A stretch of DNA of 64,000 bases, taken from NCBI RefSeq assembly GCF_901001135.1, contig NC_042618.1:406104531-406168530 (forward strand), written 5' to 3'. The stretch comes from Rhinatrema bivittatum (Eukaryota > Chordata > Amphibia > Gymnophiona > Rhinatrematidae). Positions 21,640 through 32,528 of the stretch are shown here, one piece after another. The position numbers and the translations under genes were made by a program. Under the pieces are notes generated by a model. That model saw only the letters and a list, made by a program, of their open reading frames with translations, was not told where the DNA came from and did not search any database. Position 1 is the first letter of the stretch. Each line of letters begins with the position of its first letter.

Positions 21640-22212
21640 TACAAGTGGTTTTAACATAGTACTTTACACAAATTTTCAAAGATAAACTACCCCTGCACAC
21701 CTGCTGTGGCTCCTTTTCTCCCTTCCTTGGAGTCTCCAATGAAAAAAAGGGGCATGAGCAATTCCCAGTCGCTCCTGCCCTGCCAGATCCAGTTGAAAAA
21801 TGGCATTGGCCAGCCCTGAGACCAATGCCAGGTTGTTTTAGGACTATATTGCTTTACAGCCGTAAAAAGAACTTGGCGCTGGTCTCAGGTGCAACTAGTG
21901 CTATTTTTCAATCATTGCTAGTGGGGCAAGCGTGACTGGGGAATGGCTCCGGCCCCTTTCTTCATGAGTGACACCACTGAAGGGACAAGGAGGAGGAGGG
22001 CTGTAGGAGAGCATGCTATCTTTTACATTTGTAGGCAAATGACGTGAACTATTTTCTAAAAATGCACGTTCTTTGCTGAACTGAAAATATTACAACATTT
22101 TCAGATATTTTTGGATCCGTCGATGTTTGAATTCAATGACAACAAACCAAACTGAAATTGACTCATTTATTGCATTTTATCTGTATCGATAAAATGAGTG
22201 CACATCCCTACT
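21640..22212. mobile_element. non-autonomous hAT-like element, right end present
   Basis: Its right end reads GAGTGCACATCCCTA, the inverse of a hAT-like terminus TAGGGATGTGCACTC. The body (for example TCCAGTTGAAAAATGGCATT) resembles that of the element at 53956-54731, which starts AGGGGTGTGCATTTG. The left terminus was not found, so it is truncated or diverged. Confidence 0.5.
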
Positions 22213-23378
22213 GAGAAGCAGAAGGTGTCCTGGGAATCAAACATGCCCCTGAAACCAACAGGCTGGCCAAGCTTACAATAGTTACATTTACATGTGTAAA
22301 TCCTTTTGAAAATTCACCTATATGTGATTATTAGTGCAGAAGAAGTTTTTCCTCTCATACACTGGAAGATCTTCAGTTCATTTGCACCCTACACTTAATT
22401 TATATTTTCCTCTTCTCAGCACTTGCTACTGTGTAGATATTCTATGACATCCCATCTACGAGCCCTGTAATTCAGTTAGAACTTTTCAATGATGACCAAC
22501 TCAGTCCAAGGGCATATGACGGCATGAATGTCTACTTCATGGCTGTAAAAAACAAGCAAAGGAATCATTTTCTCAGAGACAGAGAAGAAACCTTCACTGC
22601 CACCAATCCCCCCTCCCCCCCCCCACTCTCCCCACCACCACCACCCAAAAAATAAATAAATCTAAAAGTAAATATCCCCTCATGCACAATCAGCACAGTC
22701 TAAGACAGCAGATGTCATGAACTATGGCAAATGATTTCATTTTGGATTTTCTGTTGTTGAACAATGTAGCACTTCTCTGTGAAGAAAGCACTAAAAAAAA
22801 ATGATGCCGTCTATCTCTCTCTGCAGCCGCCTTTGGTGTCCCATGCTTCTATCCGTGAAACAAAGGCAGAGTGACCATCAGAATGGAATGATGCCAGTGT
22901 GAAAACAGCAAACAGTAACTCTCGGAGAAAGGAATACAAAAGCATAAATGAAGGCGCAAACAAAAGACTTCTCAACATTACTTACATCCAACTGGCAGTA
23001 TAAATTTCATAATTCATAAGCTGCCGTAACTCAGCCGTACTTTGGCAAGATGAGTTTCTGGTAACAAACTACACCAGCTTTTCAGACAGTCATGTTACTG
23101 GAATCCTAGAGCAGGAATGCTGGTAATCATCCAGAGGAGGCATGTCCCTTCTATAAACCAGCACTTCCCTTTCCTGTTATTCAGCATCCCTCAGATCTTG
23201 AATATATTATATATGGCAGACACGAAAAGTCTCTGCAGGATCACATGCAAAACCCAATACAGGATTTCCAAGATTTTACTCAAGTCTATTTACAGGAATA
23301 AAATCAACAGAGGCTACAACACCAGATTGGGAAAACGCAATAGTATTTTATTGGCCCTGGAGTAAAGGTAAACATGTA
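22213..23378. other. intergenic sequence, no gene seen
   Basis: No recognised repeat besides a C-run at 22608-22624 and a short CCA-rich stretch. No coding signature. It reads as ordinary single-copy-like DNA. Confidence 0.45.
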
Positions 23379-23735
23379 GGGGTAGATTTTTTAACTTGCG
23401 TGAGCGCGTCCATGTGCGCGCGCTACCCGGCATGCACACATGGACATGCGATTTTATAGCAGGCGTGTGCATGTTATAAAATCGTGGGTCGGCGCGCGCA
23501 AGGGGGTGCACAACTGTGCACCTTGCGGGCGCCGAGCCGCACTGCCTTCCCCAGTTCCCTACCCCCCCCACCCCACCTTCTCTTCCCCTACCTCCCCCGC
23601 CCTTTCCCCCTACCTTTTTCTTTGTTTTTCTTTTGTTTTAAAACTTACTTCAGCCCTGGGGCTGAAGTAAGTTGCGCGATCCCGGGCACAGCGGCAAATA
23701 GGCCCGGCGCGCTTAACCTTTTGAAAATCCAGCCC
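23379..23735. mobile_element. GC-rich palindromic element
   Basis: Begins GGGGTAGATTTTTTAAC and ends TTGAAAATCCAGCCC; flanks GTA and TTA are a possible imperfect 3-bp TSD. It contains GGCGCGCGCAAGGGG and GCGGGCGCCGAGCCGC segments also seen at 50110-50165. No coding capacity. Confidence 0.6.
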
Positions 23736-24842
23736 TTAGTTTTCAACACTTCCTGTTTATGAATTTTAAATATCTCACCTCCAACATTTAAATTCGGACA
23801 TGGACATTACATAAATAGCATAGTTCAGTTTTGGCAAACTGTTTGCTAATTCAAAATCGAAAACTTGATAAACTACTGTCTGTTTTTATCCTTATTGTAC
23901 AAGGTTTAAGCAAGAACATACCAAGTGGTTTACAACTGATGAAAAGCAGCATAAATTATTACCAGACATTGCCTAGATTAAGGTATTTATTTGCAATAAT
24001 GACTTCACTGTATGAGAGCGAATGAGTAGTCCCTCAATGAATGATTTGTGCTTCTTTTTATCTTTACTTCATGATATACTTTATGGCTTCAGCAGGTCAA
24101 TGGCTGCCATGTGTTTCTAATATGCATTTTTGTGTGTGTGTGCGCTTCAGTCCTGGCAAATGTAATATTTGCCAAAGAGTTTTGATATAGACTAATAATG
24201 GCTCTCTTCCAGCCTTCTCAAAAGTTGAATATTTGGATATTAGCAGAAGAGAAACACATATTAGTGTGGCTGCTTCAAACTTTCTTATGCAATGTCATTT
24301 TAACTATAATATGCAATGATTAGAAATATATATTTAACACTATAGTATTATTGCAGATAAAAAACACAGAACAGTTGACTTACCCAATCAAATCCAGCCT
24401 TCAGCAGAAATGAACTGGCAATATCAACCTACTGGAGGTCAAAACCAGATCGAAACCACCAACTGTTTAGTTGGGATAGCTGTGACTAGGACTTGGAGTC
24501 ATACTTACAAGGAGCGAGGGAAGAAAAGCTACGGACAGCAGGGTCACGGAAACCACCAAGCAGGAAGGGAAGGGATGTGACATGCTTGGATCCATTTTCT
24601 TTTATCCAGTAGTGATAGTGCCCAGGGAAGAGGTGATTAGCAAAAAATAATTACTTTTTCCTATTGCTAGATGTCTTCACCTGTCACTTGTATCATAATT
24701 ATCTTTTCGCACTTGTAATTCTCAAAAGATAAGAAACAGAGTTAATCTGAGGGGGGGTCACATGATTTGTTGCCTGCCTATTTGGATTGAATTTCCCCAC
24801 TCGTTAGAAATTAAACTCAACAAACAAGCTGTAGGAAATGCC
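23736..24842. other. intergenic sequence, no gene seen
   Basis: AT-rich with a short (TG)n at 24131-24142. Open frames are below 70 codons with no motif. Confidence 0.45.
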
Positions 24843-24892
24843 TTTTTATTGACTAGCTTTTGAAAGCTACACTTGCTTCATCAGGTCAGTGC
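24843..24892 (-). other. hammerhead-like / Penelope-type repeat motif, degenerate
   Basis: Minus strand reads GACCTGATGAAGCAAG, GTAGCTTTCAAAAGC, TAGTCAATAAA. CTGATGA is the exact hammerhead core box 1. AGC and GCT could form a short stem II. TCAAAA stands where a GAAA-containing box would be expected, and the difference could be a G-to-A change at a CpG (TCGAAA to TCAAAA). A GTC cleavage-site triplet follows. Such motifs are known in the terminal repeats of Penelope-like elements. No Penelope RT was found nearby. Confidence 0.35.
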
Positions 24893-25349
24893 AAAATGAG
24901 CTAAGAATGTTGGAGGACAATATTCATGTGATAGGGGCCAGGCCTGGCCAGCATCATTTTGGAAGATGGCACTAACCAGGCCTGGAGCTAGAGGGTGCCA
25001 CAGGCCCTCCTACGGCCACCAATGCTTCTTTTTAAGGTTAGTGGGTGTCGGGAGGATCCGAGGGGCCTATTTTGGGGGGCCACTAACCCACCAGGCATTT
25101 TTTGGGTGGTTGAGGGGTGAGGCCCACCAGCTTATACATTATATGAAAAGGGGAGTCAGGGTGGGGGGAGTTGATCTTTTGGGGGAGTATCTAAGGAACA
25201 CGGGGAGTTTATCTGATTGAGAAGGGGTTGGGCAGGGGGAGGATCATTGTCACATGGTGCCTTTTTTCTATTTTTAAGATTTTTTTGAAGGGCCGCCTTC
25301 AATGGCGTCCCTGGGATGAGCAGGGGGGATCTAATCAGTCTCCTGGTCA
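24893..25349. other. unclassified sequence, no gene seen
   Basis: G-rich plus strand with a frame at 24966-25220 (84 codons) that has no known motif. Possibly the interior of a palindromic element; partner sequences were not found. Confidence 0.3.
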
Positions 25350-25351
25350 CC

Positions 25352-25352
25352 T

Positions 25353-25387
<35 letters not shown>

Positions 25388-25390
25388 TAA
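25352..25390. repeat. (TTTA)n microsatellite
   Basis: About nine TTTA units. In this window such runs normally mark the 3' tail of a minus-strand L2-like insertion, but little LINE body follows here. Confidence 0.8.
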
Positions 25391-25486
25391 ATAACTTGTA
25401 GGGTGAGCTATGTTGGGCCATAGGCCCTTTAAGTCTACTGCAGAGGCATTGGGACCTATGTTAGAGTCTCAGTACTAACAGGATCG

Positions 25487-26022
25487 AGGAAATTCGATCA
25501 CATCTCACACTCTCTGATAGCTCTTCACTGGCTACCTGTTCAATCCCATATCAACTACAAAGTCCTAACATTAATGCACTCCACCATCCACTCTAACAAC
25601 TCTGGTTTGGTAGGTGTAGCTCTATAATCATACAAGCCGCAGAGATCATTAAGATCTCAAAACAAAAGATTACTAGTTGCGACATCAGTACAGAACACTC
25701 ACCTAACTAAAATAAGAGACCGTGTGATCTCAATAGCAGGTCCAAAATTATGGAACTCTTTGCCTGAATCTCTATGACTGACAACAAACAGAAAGAAATT
25801 CAAACGTTACCTAAAAACATGGTTATTTCAAAATGCCTATAATTTAACTTAAAATCATCTGAACTCAGAGCATGCACCCTCAATGACAAAGTCATTTAAA
25901 ATATATGTTTCTGACCTTTTCCAGTCAATGTACATGTCGATCTATAATATGTACATCATGTTGCGAACTGTTGTGATCTTTTATTTGGAATGACGGTATA
26001 TTAAATAAATAAATAAATAAAT
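25487..26022 (+). mobile_element. L2-like LINE 3' end
   Basis: Reads, across a few stops, HISHSLIALHWLPVQSHINY, KVLTLMHSTIHSNNSGL, RVISIAGPKLWNSLPESL and KKFKRYLKTWLFQNAY, the C-terminal ORF2 blocks of the family. It then runs into a 3' UTR and a (TAAA)n tail ending at 26022. Confidence 0.8.
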
Positions 26023-26274
26023 AGTGCTTCTTCTAAAGGTGCAGATAAAATAACGTGGCTGAAAAATTTCTATCAGCAGCATTATTTTATTTATATAGGA
26101 TTAGGTATGCATGAGCTGCTTTGCATGGATTTGCAAAATTTATGTATGTAAATGCCATGCAAAGTAGGGATGAGTTTCAGGCGTAATATCACCAGATAGG
26201 ACTATATCATGCACTATACAGAGTTTATTATATATGTTGTTTAACATGCGTTAAAGCCCTATTGTATCTTGACA

Positions 26275-26400
26275 AATCTCTCTATTAACTGGCTAAATTC
26301 TAGCCAGCTAGAATTTAGCTGGATAAGTGCTCAAATATTCATTTAGCCAACTAACTTCTGAATTAGCTGGCTAAATTGCTTTTGAATATGAACCTCCAGG
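26275..26400. mobile_element. short palindromic MITE-like repeat
   Basis: TTAACTGGCTAAATTCTAGC and GCTGGCTAAATTGC-TTTTGAATATGAACC, with an internal TAGCCAGCTA palindrome. The right end matches the MITE-like element at 5470-5800. Confidence 0.4.
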
Positions 26401-26608
26401 TGAAAATGTAAATGATGAATTTGCTCATTTGCTTCTTTAAATGACTGTGCAGAATCTTCCGCCTTGAATAACATAGTGTGATTGTATATTTGGACACTAT
26501 CATTCTTAGTTCAATTTACATTGACCTGATAGAGCACAACTCTTGAAAACAAATCACAAATATATTGTTAGACCTTTATTTCTTTGTATCTAAGTGGAAG
26601 GGGCTGAC
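26401..26608. other. no feature seen
   Basis: Ordinary AT-rich sequence between two DNA elements. Confidence 0.4.
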
Positions 26609-26611
26609 TGA

Positions 26612-27809
26612 CAGGCCGATACAGTAAGGAGCGGTAGGAAGAGCTGCATTAGTGCCGGGCGCACCCGCGGTTGCCGCACGGCACTAATAGCTTGCAAATA
26701 GCTTGTAAATAGCTTGCAAATGCAAGCTGCGTCCAAGAAGCATCCATGAAGCGTTAGGCCCGCGCAACCCATTTTACTGTATAGAGCGCTATACAGTATC
26801 CTGGGTGTGCTGGCCTAATGCTTCACGGACACGCTGGTATCTGTCATTTCAAATGTCATTTCAAATGACATTTGAAATGACAGGTACCAGGAAGTGGACG
26901 GTTCTCCTACGCTCGGGATTGCCAGTCCTCTCTCCCCCTCCTCCCGAAGCAAGGCGCAGGGAGTGGGGGGAGAGAGGACTGGTGAAATGACATGTAAAGT
27001 GTAAAGCAACGAAGCGACTTACTTTTCTTGCAGCCCTCCTTCGGAGACGGACCACGGCTCCCCTGCCTCCCGGGGGGCAGCCGGCGGCGAAAGCGGCCCC
27101 GCTGGCGAAGATGGATGCCTGCACGGGCGAAAGCGGCCCCTGTGCGTGCAATTGGGCCGCTCAAGACGTGACATCACATGCCGTGACGCCAAATGTCGTG
27201 ACGTCACGCCTTGAGCGGCCCAATTGCACGCACAGGGGCCGCTTTCGCCCGTGCAGGCATCCATCTTCGCCGGCAGCTGCCTCCGGGAGGCAGGGGAGCC
27301 GCGGTCCATCTCCGGAGGAGGGCTGCAAGAAAAGTAAGTCACTTCGTTGCTACTTTTTTTTTTTTTTCGCTTTTTTTGATTTTTTCCGCTTTCGTTGCTT
27401 CGGGAAGAGGGGAGAGAGGACTGGGGCTGCCCCGGAGACCAGGACCCATGGACGCGGCCAGGGCAAGTGAGCGGGGGCTGGAGGAAAGTTTGCCGCCTAC
27501 CCTTATCCCTGCCTCTAACGCAGGGGTAAGGGTAGGCGGTAAGTTAGCAGGTTAAACGCGCGGCAAAACTGCAGGTTAAAAAAGCGATTGTCGGGGCGCG
27601 CGTTACTGTATGGGAGGGAATAGCTAATTCGATCGTTTACATCTTATATACATGCCGCGGGCGGAAGGGGTTACCCGGTGATTTAAAGAGGCGGTAAGAA
27701 TGGGTTAAAGGGGATAGTGTATCGCGGGTTGGACTAACGTGGCCGAAAAGTGAGTAGAAAGCGGGTTAGAAGCAGGGTAACCGTGGCCGCACTTTACTGT
27801 ATTGACCTG
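26612..27809. mobile_element. CpG-rich foldback element with 3-bp TSD (TGA)
   Basis: Ends CAGGCCGATACAGTA and TACTGTATTGACCTG are near-perfect inverted termini flanked by TGA on both sides (26609-26611, 27810-27812). The core is a perfect 61-bp inverted repeat (27105-27165 and 27210-27270), with further paired blocks out to about 26925 and 27425. A smaller hairpin lies at 27492-27540. The frames inside (for example 27111-27470 and its mirror on the minus strand) are CpG-rich artefacts, mirrored because of the palindrome. The same termini occur at 58232-58871. Confidence 0.7.
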
Positions 27810-27949
27810 TGAGTGATCTAGGCCCCTGGGCAATAAGGGTCATTGGCCTCTAACTACCCATCTGAGGTTAGGCAAGAGTGCTGTGGGCCCTCAAGCAATG
27901 CTTTATTGTGTGAATGGTCAGTCCATCCCTGCTAAGTGGATTAGCATAC

Positions 27950-28465
27950 TTGTTCTGTCTCTACAGTGTATTTGATATATTTCTTTAGTATGCTGCCACC
28001 TTGTGTCATCTTATGAGATTGCTTGGCTTAGATTTTCTACATGGTACAAGCTTTCTCTGCCTTGGTTATTTGAATGTTTGTGAACTTCTTATTGGATCTA
28101 TTCCTGATTGTGCTCTACATCTTGCTCTCTCTGTGTCCCTCTCCTCTTCCTGTTGGTCCCCTGAACAAAAGCAGCCTGAGACAGCTTAGTTCCTGGAGGT
28201 ACTTTCAGTTGAAAGAAGACTGTTGGCAAGCTAACGGCTCGTCTTCATTCTTTTGCAAGCTCTGAGAAGCATAATCTTTTCACCTCAGCCATTTTTAACA
28301 AACAGCTACTGTTTTCAGAGAAAACTTATTATAGCTGTTTCAGTCTCTTCAATCTATGCAGCTACCTTGTGTACCTTCTCTTTCGCAGTGAGTGTTGAAT
28401 TGCTCTTCATTCAAATAAATGTTTTTTGGTAAGTAAGAACTGAAATCATCTGATATCTGGGGCTG
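27950..28465 (+). mobile_element. putative 5' LTR of BEL/Pao element
   Basis: Lies directly upstream of the BEL/Pao gag region and contains a polyadenylation signal AATAAA (28415-28420). A putative donor-like GGTAAGTA follows. The boundaries are guesses: the left end may be TGTTCTGTCTC near 27951. No second copy was recognised at the 3' side, so LTR status is not proven. Confidence 0.3.
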
Positions 28466-28517
28466 GGAAAGTTTTAACTGATTGTCTAGGGGCTCAAGCT
28501 AGAGATCGAGTGCTAAG
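28466..28517 (+). repeat. ~50-bp block repeated at 40754-40803
   Basis: GAAAGTTTTAACTGATTGTC, then GGGGCTCAAGC-AGAGATCGAG. It recurs with a few differences about 12.3 kb downstream. Probably BEL leader sequence next to the primer-binding site. Confidence 0.55.
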
Positions 28518-28809
28518 GGCCGTACAGTGAAAAGATGTCGAAAATCTCAGAGGATCCAACAAAGATCTGGCTGGGTGGACTTTTCAGGAAAGTAAATTTA
28601 GAGAATTCCTTCTGCCAATTTATGCACAGACTGTGGTTTATACCATACATCTTTCCTTATTCATTCAGCTGTTCAAAGGCAATTAGCCATCTAGGAAGCA
28701 AAGTTACAAATCTGCAGCTGACTCCCTCCCCCAGCAGTGATTACATCCTTAGCCTGAGAGCTGTGCTGGACTGTTCAGAGCTGTAATCTGATCCTGACAG
28801 TGTTTTCTA

Positions 28810-29515
28810 TTGTCTCAGAATATGGCAGAAGGTGCAATTATAGAAAACGTGCTCTGTGAAAATGAAAATGAGACTGCCCTCCCAGTTATCACTGCCTTTA
28901 AGAGAAAGCATGATTTGATAGCCAAAGCCTTAGAGAATTATGAATCTGAGAAAGCTGATTACCTGAAAAAGGTTAATCAAACGTGGGAAGAATTACAGTC
29001 TGGTAGAAATCAGCTAGCTAGCACTACAGGTATAGAATAATTGCAACAAGCCAAAATCCATCTCAAATGTAGTTATAAAATGTATTAATTCCAGGCAAAT
29101 ATCTCAAATTCTTAACAAGATTAATATAGAGGAAAGCCTTGAATAAAGAGACCTGCACAAGGGCATTGATCTTCTAGAGCATGACAATTTAAAGCAAGGC
29201 ACTATTACACAAGAACAGCAAAAAACTAAGCACTTAAAAAAGACTGTGTCCCAGTACTTCCACTTTTCCAAATGTTTCACAAGATCTTCAAAGTCACTGA
29301 AATCAGTCCACTCGAACCTGTCCTCAGTAAGTACTGCCTCAGTAAGGCATGAACAGAAGCAGAAACTGCACAGGCACATGCTTTCTTTAAAAAACAAGAG
29401 GTTACTATAAAACAAGCCAGAGCCAGAATCAAAAAAAGTGCATAGCAGCTGCTGCTATGGATTGCAAGAAAACAAAGTTGGAGGCAGAAGAATAAAAGGC
29501 TGCTACCAACACCAT
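28810..29515 (+). pseudogene. BEL/Pao gag, N-terminal part
   Basis: A 76-codon open piece (28810-29040) contains ITAFKRKHDLIAKALENYES and YLKKVNQTWEELQ, an alpha-helical, charged pattern. After stops it continues with SVSTASVRHEQ-like and AEAETAQAHAFFKKQEVTIK QARARIKK pieces, a coiled coil as in BEL/Pao Gag ('A-A--A-FAKKE---K---A-I'). A CR1 copy cuts it at 29520. Gag would assemble the element particle. The assignment rests mainly on collinearity with the clear pol regions downstream. Confidence 0.55.
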
Positions 29516-29520
29516 TGTTA

Positions 29521-30232
29521 CATAAGAACATAAAAAGCTGCCTTACTGAGTCAGACTGAGAGTCCATCAAGCCCAGCATCCTGTTTCCAACAGTGGGCAA
29601 TCCAGGTGACAAGTACCTGGCAAGTAGTCAAACATTAAATAGATTCCATGCTACTAATGCCAGTAATAACCAGTGGCAATTCCCCAAGTTAACATGATTA
29701 AAAGCAGTCTATGGACTTCTCCTCCAAGAACTTATCCAAACCTTTTTTAAACCCAGCAACACTGACTGCCTTAACCACATCCTCTGGCAATGAATTCCAG
29801 AGCTTAATTTTGCATTGAGTGAAAATGAAAAATATTTTTCCCAGTTTGTTTTAAATGTGCTACTTGCTAACTTCACGGAGTGCCCCCTAGCCCTTGTATT
29901 ACCTAAAAAAGTAAATAACCAATTCTTATTTACTCATTCAAGTCCTTTCATGATTTTATAGACTTCTATCATATCCCTCTCAGCCACCTCTTCTCCAAGC
30001 TGAACAGACCTATCCACTTTAGCCTTTCTTCATAGGGAAGCCATTCCATGCCATTTATCATTTTGGTTGCCCTTCTCTGTACCTTCTCTAGTGCAAATAT
30101 ATTTTTTGAGATGCAGTGATCAGAACTGCACACAGTATTCAAAGTGCAGTCTGACCATGAAGCAATACACAGCCATTATGACATTCTCCATTTTATTCAC
30201 CATTGCCTTCCTAATAATAATTCTTAACATTC
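29521..30232 (-). mobile_element. CR1 LINE nested in BEL gag
   Basis: Minus-strand CR1: the 3' end lies at 29521 (CATAAGAACATAAAAAGCTG inverse of ..TTATGTTCTTA) and the body runs to 30232, the ORF2 tail near 'QCDHEAIHSH..'. It includes the inverse of AACAGGATGCTGGGCTTGAT. Gag-like sequence continues on both sides. Confidence 0.85.
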
Positions 30233-30239
30233 TCAGAAG

Positions 30240-30870
30240 AATTGAGACCTAATAAAAAAAACTCAAACAGAAACAACCATAAGTTACAAGAACTTGGAGA
30301 TCTGCTTTTAGATTGGAAGTAGCCAAAGCTGATCCATTCCTCCCAGGCCTCAGCTTTCTAGACACTGCTGATGGAGTGAGTCCAGTTTTGAAGAAACTAT
30401 CACACAGCCTGCAGGAAAAATGGTTTTCCTAGGTTCAAGATATAAAGTAAAGAATAACATCACCTTTCTTTTCTCTAGGTTCATCCATGGCCTCACATTG
30501 ATGAGACATGACATGATACCATAGACATGACAGTGCAAGCTACCTTCAAGATGGAAGATCAAATAAAAGGTATGATAACACAAAAAAACCATATCTGTAC
30601 ACAAGACAGAGATGTCACCAACAATGCCTGTACCTTCTGTTTCCCTCCCCCAACAAACAAGAGAGTAGAGGATCCAGACAGACAATGCCCTATACACAAG
30701 AATCTTCACTCTCTAACTTATTCAAAGGGTATGGAATCTGTTATAGTTTCTGTTGAAAAACAAGCCACCTCTCTACAGACTGTAAGACAGTCATTATGTG
30801 TGCAGAGTGTCACAGCCCTCAACCCAGAAGCTAACAAGCCTGAACTCTTAGAATACTGCCACCCCCAGAT
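30240..30870 (+). pseudogene. BEL/Pao gag, C-terminal part
   Basis: Open piece 30527-30868 contains NKRVEDPDRQCPIHKNLHSL, the 'CPIH-K-H-L' signature that precedes the zinc-knuckle region in BEL/Pao Gag. The expected cysteine-rich knuckles (C--C---H----C) are not intact, and SVTALNPEANKP stands where the family has '..H-ALHP'. Frameshifts separate these parts. Confidence 0.65.
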
Positions 30871-30879
30871 TGAAGGATA

Positions 30880-31146
30880 GTGGGGAGAACAGGGTATCTG
30901 AGTCATTGGTACCTGAAAGTTACATCCAAAAACACTGAAGTCTGTGGAGAATACCATGATAGAAGATCCTTATCCGAGATATGCCTAGCTACAATATACC
31001 CCAAGGAACAACCTGAGAGTTCAGTAAGGATGTATGTTATCAAGAAGAATGAAAGCAACAGGACCTTGGCAAGATCAAAGCTCTTTGGCTTGTTTAACAT
31101 AAAAGAAAAATACATGCTCAAAATGTGTGCAGGAGAAGAGCAGTGA
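30880..31146 (+). pseudogene. BEL/Pao protease, N-terminal part
   Basis: 88 codons: TEVCGEYHDRRSLSEICLAT, IYPKEQPESSVRMYVIKKNE, SNRTLARSKLFGLFNIKE. Related BEL/Pao proteases have 'KI-LAK-YP-G-PE---K-YVILDDQSNRSLA'. The aspartates of the LDDQSN active-site block read KKNESN here, so the catalytic Asp appears lost. An inserted element cuts it after 31146. Confidence 0.75.
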
Positions 31147-31815
31147 GATTTGTGATAGAAGCCAAATCACGGTAGCATTAGTTCACCACTTTTTTAAAGC
31201 ATTGCTTATATTAAAAGGCTGTGTGCAAACATCATGCATTTTAAAAGCTGAGAATTACACACGAATATAGTGGGCACAAGTAAAAAAAAAAAAAAAGGGT
31301 GGAGTTAGAACGTGTTGGGGGGCATTCCGGGGCGGACCCAGCAGTTACACGTGTAAATCTGTATTTTAAATTTGGCAGCTGCAGCCAATGTCAGGCAGTT
31401 AGCCGCACATATTTACTTCACTTGATGAGGTGTAAGTCTGCATAAATCTATGTTAAGGTCTAACACTACTGAGTGAGGAGTCTGGGTCAACTCGGGGGAT
31501 TGCAGGCTGAAGAACGAGAGGAGTTAGGATGACCTTGAGATGGGCTGGGCATACTGTGGACTAATTCGTAAAACTGGGAATGTCCTTCATGCAAGCATGT
31601 TTTAAAATCTACTTACCTGTTCATGCTAAAGCCAAAAAAGTCCTAAGGAAGATGTGCAGTATATTTCCTCAAATAATGGATTAAAATTAGGAGAACACAT
31701 ACACATGGTAGGTGTATTTTAAATCACACGTGAGCAACCATGCACATGATTTAAAATTTCAGTGTATGGTCACCCGCATGATCATTTTAAAGTTACCAAA
31801 ACTAGGAGAGAAATT
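31147..31815. mobile_element. unnamed DNA insertion in BEL protease
   Basis: BEL protease sequence stops before and resumes after this block. It has an A-run at 31279-31293 and edges rich in TTTTAAA (left TTTTTTAAAGC, right CATTTTAAAGTTAC), suggestive of inverted termini. No ORF of interest. Family unknown. Confidence 0.4.
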
Positions 31816-32515
31816 CCTAAGCCAGAATGAGTGTGGTATCATATCCATCTGAGGCCTAAAGTTAAACACCTCCTGCCTTTAGATCCAAATACTCAAATCC
31901 TACTCCTTCTTGGCAGAAATGTCCAGTGTTCATCAGTTGCTCAATGACCCACGTAACGCTCCCTATGCTCATCGCCTTGACTTAGTATGGATGATAGTAA
32001 GCAACATATATTTTGAGAAAATGTGTAAACTAATTGCCACTAATTATAGGAAGATGGATGCAATTCCTTAGCTATGTCCGAACCATTTCTCCATCAGAGA
32101 AATACTGGTTGAATTAAGACGATCAAACCATCATCTTCATTCCTATGTAGAACCCCTCGCACCAAATGTTTAGAATGACCGTCTGGTTATAAAGTGTTCC
32201 AAATTACAAAGGATGATGACAAACCTGCTTTCTCTATGGAGGATAAGGAGTTCCTGAAGATAAGGACAAAGAATTCTTCAAGGATGAGTCAAACAACTGG
32301 GTGGCTCCCTTCCCATTCTGAACACCCAGACATCAACTTCCCAACAACAAAAACAAGCCCTTTCACAGCCTACCTCACTACACCAAACCCTGGAAAGAAA
32401 ACCAAAGACAAGAGATCATTTGGTGACCTTTTATGAAGGGCATATTCAATAATGGCCATGTACATATAGCTCCATCTCTATAGGAAGGTGAAGAATGCTA
32501 GCACCCTCCCTATCA
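31816..32515 (+). pseudogene. BEL/Pao protease C-terminus and RT N-terminus
   Basis: Frame pieces: VWYHIHLRPKVKHLLPLDPN, TQILLLLGRNVQCSSVAQ, a GWVIV-like region, then NHFSIREILVELRRSNHHLH, KCSKLQ.. TKDDDKPAFSMEDKEFLKI, and FMKGIFNNGHVHIAPSL (family 'F---IF-NGHAEIAP'). These are consecutive blocks of BEL/Pao Pol. Stops occur about every 100-200 bp. An L2-like LINE interrupts it at about 32515; the next block PGQIRVLFDSSAPHWAQQPT resumes at 38273. Confidence 0.8.
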
Positions 32516-32528
32516 ATTTGATTCCGAC

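Noticed and set aside
27019..27555. Mirrored frames MDACTGESGPCACNWA on both strands
   Set aside because: The same peptide appears on plus and minus because the DNA is palindromic; it is not a gene pair.
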